Below the pieces are notes generated by a model. It searched no databases and was not told the DNA's origin. It saw only the letters and a program-made list of their open reading frames with translations. Shown in pieces: positions 28,929 to 35,921 of a stretch of 64,000 nucleotides of DNA. Made by a program: the position numbers and the translations under genes. This DNA is from Thiohalocapsa sp963695445 (GTDB lineage: Bacteria > Pseudomonadota > Gammaproteobacteria > Chromatiales > Chromatiaceae), in contig CAVOGV010000012.1 in NCBI GenBank assembly GCA_963695445.1, positions 1-64,000 on the forward strand. The letters are read 5' to 3'. Every line of letters begins with the position of its first letter. Positions within the stretch are counted from its first letter, which is position 1.

Positions 28929-29223
28929 CAGACGCCAAACCTCACTGCATTTTCTCGATCGGCGCTCGCGAAACAGAACGGAAACATCCGGTTATGCTAG
29001 CAGGAGTCGCGCCCGCCGGCTTGAAACCGATCGTCACCGCAGCGTGCCTCGACCGCGCCGTTCTACCCCACGTGAACAGACTGCCGTTGCCGCCAGAATT
29101 GGCGCCTGAAGCTGTCTAGCTCGTCCAATGACTCCGCCTCAGTGTCAGCGCCTGTCGTTCGACGACGCTGCTGTTACACTCAAGGTAGAGGCCTGATGAA
29201 GACCGCCGTTGAGGAGAACATCG

Positions 29224-29655
29224 ATGACCATCTGGGTACTTGCCGCCGATAACAGCCGCGCTCGCTTTTTCACCGCCGACAAGGCGCTTAGCCCCCTGCA
29301 GGAGGTGCGCGACCTTGTCGACCCCCAAGCGCGGCTCCACGAAGGCGATCTGGTGACCGACCGTGACGGCCGCGATCGGCGTTCCGGGAGCCCGATTCAC
29401 GGCGTTGGCAGCGACAACAGCGCCAAGGATGACGGTGCCGATCGCTTTGCACAGAAAATCTGTTCCGAGCTCGACACCGCGCGCGTCGCGGGGGCCTTCA
29501 AGAAGCTCTACATCGTTGCCGCACCAGCCTTTCTGGGTCTGCTGCGCAAGCACCAAACGGCTCCGTTGCGCGCCCTGGTGGCCGGAGAAGTGGACAAGAA
29601 CCTTGCGGCGCACTCCAGCGAGGCCATCCGCAACCACCTGCCGGACCACCTGTAA
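29224..29655 (+). CDS. Host attachment family protein (AtsE-like)
   Basis: 143 residues. MTIWVLAADNSRARFFTADK, then LVTDRDGRDRRSGSPIHGVG, FAQKICSELDTARVAGAFKK, IVAAPAFLGLLRKHQTAPL and LVAGEVDKNLAAHSSEAIRN are the ordered motifs of Pfam Host_attach (PF10116), named for plant attachment in Agrobacterium; its fold is eRF1-domain-3-like and its biochemical role is unknown. ATG 29224 follows GAGGAG. A possible extended -10 (TG-T-TACACT, 29172-29180) lies upstream. Divergent from dctB. Confidence 0.8.
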   Translation: MTIWVLAADNSRARFFTADKALSPLQEVRDLVDPQARLHEGDLVTDRDGRDRRSGSPIHGVGSDNSAKDDGADRFAQKICSELDTARVAGAFKKLYIVAAPAFLGLLRKHQTAPLRALVAGEVDKNLAAHSSEAIRNHLPDHL

Positions 29656-29715
29656 ATGGGGCCCAGGCCTGAAAGCAAGGAGCGGACAGCGACGATTGCA
29701 ATTGTCTAGTAAAAC

Positions 29716-31095
29716 ATGGAAACCAAAAGCAATTTCGGCGCGCTGTTCGCATTTTCCCGTCAATACGCATCGCTCAGTCTCATCGCCATACTAGTCACGG
29801 CTATAGCGTTGGCTGTCCTGTATCGGGAACTATCCGTTATCACGATCGTAGAGCTTGGAGAACGCGGCAACTTAACCGTGGCCCGAACGATGCTGCACGC
29901 AGCGTTCCCAGAATTGCACACGTATCTTGAAAACAACGAAACGGTCACCGCCTCTGAGACGGTCGCGGGAGTACCAGCCCGATTGTCGGGTCTGCTAAGA
30001 ACAGCTGTGCAAGACACTCCGATCGATCGAATCAAAATATACAACCGAAATGGGATCATACTTTATTCGAGCCTAGAGCACCAGATTGGAACCACCGACA
30101 GCGTCAATCCGCTATTTCAGCTTGCGATACAAGGCCAGATTCAAAGCAAGCTGCGTTACCGCGACATTTTCAATACCTTTGGCCCGAAAGACAACGACGA
30201 CAATTTGATCGAAACCTACTTCCCTATCCGGCAAGCAGGCAAACCTGAGCCGATCGGCGTACTGGAGTTGTATACTGACATCGAACCCGTCGTAAGATTT
30301 CTGACTCGAAACGAGTTGATGATTATGGCGGGCATAACCGCGAGCATGACGATTCTCTACATCTATCTCCTTCATATTGTTCGTCGTTCCGAGAAGATCA
30401 TTACCGAACAGCGGCAAGTAATCTTGGAGAGAAACCAAACCTTGCAAGCACTTTCGTCCCGCATGCTTGGCTACGAGGAAACAGAGCGGCGTCGGGTCGC
30501 TTATGAACTGCACGAGCAGGTTCTCCAAAACCTCTGTGCATTAAAATTGGAGGCTGAAGGACTAACGGGAACGAGCGGGTCCGCTGGGTCCCTGTCGGAT
30601 ACAGATCGCAGCCGGGAAATCCTGCCTTTGGTTCGGTCGGCGATTCAAGATGTACGCGCCCTCGCTATGGAGCTTCGCCCTTCTGTCTTGGACGATTTTG
30701 GACTCGTTGCAGCGACCCTTTCGCTGTGTCGAGTGATGGAGCGCGCAAATGGAAAATTGACGATTACTGTCGATATTAAGATACAGGAAGACCAGGTCCC
30801 ACAGTTATTAAAGAACGTGATTTTTCGAATCACGCAGCAGACGCTGAATCGCTTAGTGAGCATACCTGGGATCAGCGATGTTCGCGTGTCTCTCGAGGAG
30901 GCAGAAGGGTTGCATTTCGTCATCGACTTCAAGGCAGAGACTAAATCCGGACCGAACGGCGACGAGCCAACGTCCTGGGAAGATGAGGATTCAATTAGGT
31001 CTCTGTGGGAGCGCGCTGTACTTGCAGGCGGCTCTTTCAGCTCAGTCTCCACGGACGAAGGCCGCTTCCGGTACCAGGCGACCTGGACGTCCTAA
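29716..31095 (+). CDS. NarX-type (HisKA_3) sensor kinase with degenerate ATPase domain
   Basis: 459 residues. TM segment SLIAILVTAIALAVLYREL, extracytoplasmic sensor with a Cache-like pattern (IDRIKIYNRNGIILYSS), second TM (MIMAGITASMTILYIYLLHI), then a HisKA_3 dimerisation helix RRRVAYELHEQVLQNLCALK with its His. After MELRPSVLDDFGLVAA the ATPase domain is worn: where NarX-like kinases have an N-box (QEALTNALKHA) this has RITQQTLNRLVSIPGISD, and the G-box (DNGxG) is absent. It probably cannot phosphorylate itself. The base composition is visibly AT-richer than neighbours, suggesting acquisition from outside. No response regulator lies beside it. Confidence 0.72.
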   Translation: METKSNFGALFAFSRQYASLSLIAILVTAIALAVLYRELSVITIVELGERGNLTVARTMLHAAFPELHTYLENNETVTASETVAGVPARLSGLLRTAVQDTPIDRIKIYNRNGIILYSSLEHQIGTTDSVNPLFQLAIQGQIQSKLRYRDIFNTFGPKDNDDNLIETYFPIRQAGKPEPIGVLELYTDIEPVVRFLTRNELMIMAGITASMTILYIYLLHIVRRSEKIITEQRQVILERNQTLQALSSRMLGYEETERRRVAYELHEQVLQNLCALKLEAEGLTGTSGSAGSLSDTDRSREILPLVRSAIQDVRALAMELRPSVLDDFGLVAATLSLCRVMERANGKLTITVDIKIQEDQVPQLLKNVIFRITQQTLNRLVSIPGISDVRVSLEEAEGLHFVIDFKAETKSGPNGDEPTSWEDEDSIRSLWERAVLAGGSFSSVSTDEGRFRYQATWTS

Positions 31096-31431
31096 ACACT
31101 GAGCCAAGGGTGAGGTCCGGCGTCACAATCTTCCCTTCTGATTTTCTTGAGGCCTTCCGCCCAACGGGTGCTCTTCTTCTAGCCTGGGCAGATGCCGTCT
31201 TCGGTCTTCGGCACGCGCCCACATCCAAACATCGAGCACACCCAGCGGGTCGCGGGCGGGACTGACCGGCAGCGTCGGAGCAGGTACATCCCGCGCTGCG
31301 CCTCGTAGCTCGATGGCCCCAAGCCCTGGGCCCGCTGACTTTCTCCAGTTTAAATCAATCGTTACATCAGTCTATAGGACTTTTCTGGAGTTGTGTGCAA
31401 CGAGATGAGCTAGCCTGGGCCATATCGTAGT
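31096..31431. other. Intergenic region, nothing recognised
   Basis: 336 bases between the sensor kinase and the convergent DUF3379 gene. I see no gene, terminator hairpin with T-run, or repeat worth naming. Confidence 0.5.
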
Positions 31432-32115
31432 TCAACGAAAACCAAGCCGCGCTGCGAATACCTCGAACGGCTCCCCAGGCAGCCCGACAATCGCCACGGT
31501 CGCATCGGTAGAGGACAAAACGAGCGTGTCGAACTCGCGCCCGCGGACTAGATCGCGTTGGGCCGACGAAGCTGGAGGCATCAGCAACGCCGTCACCGGG
31601 CCGCGCGCCCCCTCGAAAACCAGATGCGCACCCAAAACGCGGCGTATCCAGCAGCGCCCGGCGTGGCGTACTCGCGTCGACGGGTGTAGCGAGATCGCCT
31701 GGCCGAGGCCCAGGTTGCGCAGCAACAACAACACCGAGGTGGTCGATACCGGCGGCCCACCTTGATCTCGCAACAGCGAGGGTTCGTTCGTAACGTGTTC
31801 GATCGAAATCTCGGCCTGATACCCTCGCGGGGCGAACCATGTCCCAGTTGTGGCCCACGACCAAAAAAAGCCCGCCAGCAGCGGCACCAGCAACAGCACC
31901 CGAACGATGCGCTCGCTCGACCCATGGCCGTTGGCGTCGCCTTGGACGCGGGGATTCGCATCCTGCGCCAAGACGGCACGGAGTCGCACCTCGAACGCCA
32001 ATGCCCGGTCTGCCTCAGCAGCACAGCTCGAACAGATGCTCGCATGGCCGCGAAACCCAGGGTCCGTATCCAACGGGTCGATCATCAGGCGCTGGCGGAA
32101 CTCGTCGCAATGCAT
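31432..32115 (-). CDS. DUF3379 membrane protein (zinc-finger, anti-sigma-like)
   Basis: 227 residues. MHCDEFRQRLMIDPLDTDPG followed by HASICSSCAAEADRALAFEV gives the H-x3-C-x2-C pattern of anti-sigma zinc fingers, and the sequence LAFEVRLRAVL is typical of DUF3379. One TM segment (VRVLLLVPLLAGFFWSWATT) separates it from a periplasmic domain with HVTNEPSLL and TALLMPPA. DUF3379 genes usually follow an ECF sigma factor gene; none is found here because the upstream space is occupied by sthA on the other strand. So it may be an orphan. Confidence 0.68.
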   Translation of the reverse strand: MHCDEFRQRLMIDPLDTDPGFRGHASICSSCAAEADRALAFEVRLRAVLAQDANPRVQGDANGHGSSERIVRVLLLVPLLAGFFWSWATTGTWFAPRGYQAEISIEHVTNEPSLLRDQGGPPVSTTSVLLLLRNLGLGQAISLHPSTRVRHAGRCWIRRVLGAHLVFEGARGPVTALLMPPASSAQRDLVRGREFDTLVLSSTDATVAIVGLPGEPFEVFAARLGFR

Positions 32116-32283
32116 GGCGGGGCTCTTGGCACAAGGATGATGCAGGACAAGACCGCCTCTGCGGGGTGTTTCTGTCCGGCGTCCTGGTCGGCGGCAATGC
32201 GACCAATGGTGTGCATCGCCTCAGCAGCCGTTCGGCCCTATGGTAATCTGAGGCGCCCCGGTAAAGCAGAAGGCAGTAACACC

Positions 32284-33681
32284 ATGGCAGTACGCGCGTT
32301 CGACAGCATCGTCATCGGCACCGGCCCGGCCGGCGAGGGCGCGGCGATGAAATTGGCAAAGGCTGGCCAGCGTGTGGCAGTGATCGAGGCCCATGACCAG
32401 GTCGGCGGCGGCTGCACCCATTGGGGCACCATCCCCAGCAAAGCGCTGCGTCACTCGATCCAAATGCTGGCGGACTATCGCCGCAATCCACTGTTCCATC
32501 ACACTCTGGACCAAGTGGATGTCCAGTTTCCGGATCTACTGCGGGCGGCCGATTCGGTCATCGACCATCAGGTGCGCACCCGCTATCGCTACTATCAGCG
32601 CAACCGGGTGGAGGTGATCTTTGGTCGCGCACGCTTCGTCGATGCCAACCATGTTGAGCTGATGCGTGCCGACGGGGCCGCGGATGTGCTCCGCGCTGAG
32701 TATTTCGTTATCGCCACTGGATCGCGGCCCTACCATCCGCCCGATGTGGACTTCTCGCATCCACGTGTACTCGATAGCGACTCGATCCTGGGCCTGCAAC
32801 ACACCCCGCGCACCATGACCATCTACGGCGCGGGTGTCATCGGCTGCGAGTACGCGTCCATCATGAGCTATCTGGACGTTAAGGTGAACCTGGTGGATTC
32901 GCGCGAACGCCTGTTGTCATTCCTGGACAACGAGATCACCGATGCTCTGAGCTACCATCTGCGCGAACAGGGCGTCGTCATCCGCCATGACGAGACCTAC
33001 GACAAGGTCGAGCCTCATGACGACGGCGTCGTACTGCACTGCCGCTCCGGCAAGAAACTGAAGACCGATGTGCTGCTGTGGGCGAACGGCCGCAGCGGCA
33101 ATACCGAGGACATCGGCCTGGAGCAAATCGGACTCGAACCAAACCGGCGGGGACAGATTGAGGTCAACAAGAGCTATCAGACCGCCCTCCCCCACGTCTA
33201 CGCCGTCGGCGACGTTGCCGGGCCACCCGCGCTAGCCAGCGCCAGCTACGACCAAGGCCGCTTCGTCGGCGCACACATCGCCGACGGCGAATGCGACTGG
33301 TCCCTCATCGACGAGTTCCCCACCGGTATCTACACGGTGCCGGAGATCAGCTCCGTTGGCCGCACCGAACGCGAACTGACCGCCCAGCAGGTTCCCTACG
33401 AGGTAGCCCAAGCCCACTTCAAGAGCATTGCACGCGCACAGATTACCGGCCACACCGTGGGCATGCTCAAGCTGCTGTTCCATCGCGAGACCATGCAGAT
33501 TCTCGGCATTCACTGCTTTGGCGAGCAGGCATCGGAGATCATCCACATCGGCCAGGCCATCATGTCCCAGACCGGCGAGGCCAACAACATCCAGTACTTC
33601 GCGGAGACCACGTTCAACTATCCCACCATGGCCGAGGCCTACCGCGTCGCTGCGCTGAACGGCCTCAATCGGCTCTTTTAG
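32284..33681 (+). CDS. sthA: Soluble pyridine nucleotide transhydrogenase SthA
   Basis: 465 residues, intact. FAD motif FDSIVIGTGPAGEGAAMKLA; where disulfide reductases have a CxxxxC this has GGGCTHWGTIPSKALRH, the SthA hallmark with the second Cys replaced by Thr. NAD(P) site TIYGAGVIGCEYASIM, FAD tail YAVGDVAGPPALASASYDQG, C-terminal dimer motif IHIGQAIMSQ. It moves reducing equivalents between NADPH and NAD+. In this context it can re-oxidise NADPH made by MaeB. Start ATG 32284. Its last 17 bases overlap the convergent phosphatidyltransferase gene. Confidence 0.92.
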   Translation: MAVRAFDSIVIGTGPAGEGAAMKLAKAGQRVAVIEAHDQVGGGCTHWGTIPSKALRHSIQMLADYRRNPLFHHTLDQVDVQFPDLLRAADSVIDHQVRTRYRYYQRNRVEVIFGRARFVDANHVELMRADGAADVLRAEYFVIATGSRPYHPPDVDFSHPRVLDSDSILGLQHTPRTMTIYGAGVIGCEYASIMSYLDVKVNLVDSRERLLSFLDNEITDALSYHLREQGVVIRHDETYDKVEPHDDGVVLHCRSGKKLKTDVLLWANGRSGNTEDIGLEQIGLEPNRRGQIEVNKSYQTALPHVYAVGDVAGPPALASASYDQGRFVGAHIADGECDWSLIDEFPTGIYTVPEISSVGRTERELTAQQVPYEVAQAHFKSIARAQITGHTVGMLKLLFHRETMQILGIHCFGEQASEIIHIGQAIMSQTGEANNIQYFAETTFNYPTMAEAYRVAALNGLNRLF

Positions 33682-34276
33682 CCATCGCCCCCTTTTTGGG
33701 AATCAATTGTTGTCGTGCTCGCGGTCCTTTGCGGCGGGCCATCGTGCTCCAGAGCACGACGTAGAGCGCCCCACTCAACACCGTTGTTGCCAGGCAACTC
33801 CAAATGAGTGTTTCGACCAGGATCGGCGGCAGCGGCAGTGGTCCGGCGTTGGCGATGACGACGACCACTAGCACAAGTTGGACCACGGTATTGAGTTTGC
33901 TGAGCTTGGTCGGCGCGGCCTGCACCTCTTCGATTAGGTAGTGATACAGCACACCGCCGGAAACGATGACCAGGTCGCGGAACAGCACCGCGAGCGTGAG
34001 CCATAGCGGGATCAGCCCCATGGCGGCGAGGACCAAAAAGCAACTGATCAGCAGCGCCTTGTCCGCAAGCGGATCGAGGATTCCGCCGAGCGGGGTCCGC
34101 CAGCCGTAGTGCTTGGCGAGAAAGCCGTCTACCCCGTCGGAGATCCCGGCCAGCAGAAAGACAAGCAGTGCCCAGCCGAACTGTTCCGATACCAGTAGTT
34201 GGATGACGGGCACCACTGCCGCAAGCCGCAGCGCGCTGATGATGTTGGGCAGATCGCTGAGCTTAAGCGGGCGCAC
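33665..34276 (-). CDS. CDP-alcohol phosphatidyltransferase family protein
   Basis: About 203 residues from the GTG at 34276, preferred because GAGG lies 8 bases upstream and the product then starts RPLKLSDLPNIISALRL, as in PgsA-like proteins. The catalytic motif is complete: SDGVDGFLAKHYGWRTPLGG then LDPLADKALL (D-x2-DG-x2-A-x(n)-G-x3-D-x3-D, with Lys replacing Arg). Five or six TM segments follow. It could make phosphatidylglycerolphosphate or a related phospholipid, but the acceptor alcohol cannot be told. Upstream in-frame sequence to 34405 is not like the family. The end overlaps sthA in convergent orientation. Confidence 0.75.
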   Translation of the reverse strand: MRPLKLSDLPNIISALRLAAVVPVIQLLVSEQFGWALLVFLLAGISDGVDGFLAKHYGWRTPLGGILDPLADKALLISCFLVLAAMGLIPLWLTLAVLFRDLVIVSGGVLYHYLIEEVQAAPTKLSKLNTVVQLVLVVVVIANAGPLPLPPILVETLIWSCLATTVLSGALYVVLWSTMARRKGPRARQQLIPKKGAMAKRAD

Positions 34277-34488
34277 GACGAACACCTCGGCGAGTCGCGC
34301 CACTGCGACGCATAGATCGGCACCGGACCCTTCCGGCGTCGGGATGAAAGGCTCCCCCCTGCGCGCCAGGACTAAGCACACGAACTGATGGCGCTGGAAG
34401 GCCAAGGTGTGTGCTCGCGAGTCGGCAACAGGCGCCCGCGGAACCCCGGCAATAGTCTTTGGCTATCAAAACAGACGACCTCCTAGCC

Positions 34489-34524
34489 GAAATAAATTGT
34501 TATTTCATTATTTTCTTATATACT
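34489..34524 (+). promoter_or_regulatory. Promoter with inverted repeat upstream of the Met/Pro-repeat gene
   Basis: TTGTTA (34497-34502) and TATACT (34519-34524) are 16 bases apart, a good sigma-70 promoter in a strongly AT-rich patch. A perfect 7-bp inverted repeat, GAAATAA (34489-34495) and TTATTTC (34500-34506), overlaps the -35 box and may be an operator. The leader would be about 140 bases. The rest of the interval 34277-34672 shows nothing else. Confidence 0.55.
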
Positions 34525-34672
34525 GCTTTTCCATTGGCGCTGGACGAGTCGCCAGTGCCAGACGCGCGAGCTAGGCGTCTAACCAAGAACTGATGATCCG
34601 CCCAGGGCTGCAGATGCAGCTGACGGCTTCCAGAAATAATCCATTTTCTAACTTTTGTCTCAGGTGTGTTCA

Positions 34673-35551
34673 ATGAAAACAATCATACTTTCCACGTCCG
34701 CCGCTGCCCTGACCGTTGCCACCATGTCCGCCGCTGCCTGGTGCAACGGTTCTTCTCATAATGGTCCATTCGCGTCGCCTGCGTTTACACCTGCTGCCGC
34801 CCCTGCTGCCACCGTGGAACAGCGGCAAGCGATGGCCGATCAGCACCGAGCCATGGCCGAGCAGCACGCTAAGGCCATGCAGCGGATGATGGACGATCAG
34901 CGCCAAATGGCCGAGCAATGGGCCGCACAGCTGCCGCAAATGCCTGAAATGCCTCCGATGCCCGCTTTCGGCGAGCGTCCGAACATGCCAGAAATGCCTC
35001 CGATGCCAGCGTTCGGTGAGCGTCCGGCCATTCCAGAAATGCCCCCGATGCCTGCTTTCGGCGAGCGTCCGCCTATGCCCCAAATGCCAGAGTTTCCGGC
35101 TTTCGGTCAACACCCGACGATGGGCCAGATGCCCCAAATGCCGGAGCTTCCAGCCTTCGAGTTGCCGGAACTGCCTGAATTTCCATCGATGAACATGTCG
35201 CAGATGTCCATGCCTGAGTATCCGGCTATGCCTGAGATGCCGGCAATGCCCCGAATGGATTTCCCCGCGATGCCTGCGATCGGCGCCACGTTCGAGGAGC
35301 GCAAGGCACAGATCGATAGCTACCGCGCCCAGGCCGAGGAGCGCAGCGATGCGCGCCGTGCGGAGATGCAGGACCGGATCGCGCATCGCCGCGCCGTGCG
35401 TCCGCAGGCGCGTGCCTACCGTATGGCCCCGATGCCGGTCGCCTTTGCCCCCATCGCGAACACGAGTTGCGCGCAAGCTGCAACCGCACCGCAGACCCAG
35501 GCGGAAGTCGCCCAACCGTCGGCCACACCGTCGGCCACAACAGTGCAGTAA
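34673..35551 (+). CDS. Secreted Met/Pro-repeat protein, candidate sulfur-globule envelope protein
   Basis: 292 residues. Signal peptide MKTIILSTSAAALTVATMSA, cleaved at AAA or AWC. Residues 45-85 are a Met/Gln-rich coiled coil (QRQAMADQHRAMAEQHAKAM). Residues 85-210 are a low-complexity array: four near-exact copies of the unit PEMPPMPAFGERP (first at about 34945, period 14-15 residues) and further MP/ME pairs (MPQMPEFPAFG, MPELPAFELPELP). The C-terminal 80 residues hold an Arg/Glu helix (ERKAQIDSYRAQAEERSDAR) and an Ala/Gln tail. Low-complexity secreted proteins of this kind form the envelope of periplasmic sulfur globules in purple sulfur bacteria (SgpA-D); assignment here is inference. It has its own promoter and a strong terminator. 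Confidence 0.6.
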   Translation: MKTIILSTSAAALTVATMSAAAWCNGSSHNGPFASPAFTPAAAPAATVEQRQAMADQHRAMAEQHAKAMQRMMDDQRQMAEQWAAQLPQMPEMPPMPAFGERPNMPEMPPMPAFGERPAIPEMPPMPAFGERPPMPQMPEFPAFGQHPTMGQMPQMPELPAFELPELPEFPSMNMSQMSMPEYPAMPEMPAMPRMDFPAMPAIGATFEERKAQIDSYRAQAEERSDARRAEMQDRIAHRRAVRPQARAYRMAPMPVAFAPIANTSCAQAATAPQTQAEVAQPSATPSATTVQ

Positions 35552-35612
35552 CACCAACTGCTGACCAGCGCCTGCTGATCGGTGTCCCGCGCAAGCGCGG
35601 CCCCGACATCAA

Positions 35613-35638
35613 AGCCCTCGCCTCGCGAGGGCTTTTTT
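35613..35638 (+). terminator. Rho-independent terminator
   Basis: Perfect 9-bp stem AGCCCTCGC (35613-35621) and GCGAGGGCT (35625-35633), loop CTC, then TTTTT. It closes the Met/Pro-repeat transcript about 60 bases after its stop. Confidence 0.9.
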
Positions 35639-35777
35639 CTTGGTGACCAGCCCAGTCTTACGCCGAAGAGCGCACACTCGCGCGAGCATCGACAGGCACC
35701 CCGCGATGCGCTCGAATTGATTCAGCTCCAAAAAGCCGAAAATCAGCCCCTATCGATCGACCCGACTCGAGCCGATC

Positions 35778-35811
35778 TATTCGCTGTATCAATCATAAGC
35801 ATTTGCGAATA
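35778..35811. promoter_or_regulatory. Inverted repeat upstream of aceE
   Basis: TATTCGC (35778-35784) and GCGAATA (35805-35811) are exact inverted copies, 20 bases apart, in an AT-rich patch about 110 bases before aceE. They could flank or form an operator or belong to the aceE promoter; no PdhR-type box is seen. Confidence 0.3.
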
Positions 35812-35921
35812 ATTCCGTGCTGGGTTAGCTTTTGCGCTTCGCTGCCGTCGCCGACAATCCGGCCCCGATCGCCCCGCAGCCGACTCTGAACCCAGCATCG
35901 GAACCCGTTTCAGGAATGCCC

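Noticed and set aside
32284..33681. A second dihydrolipoyl dehydrogenase
   Set aside because: The redox motif is GCTHWGTIPSK, lacking the second Cys, which is diagnostic for SthA.
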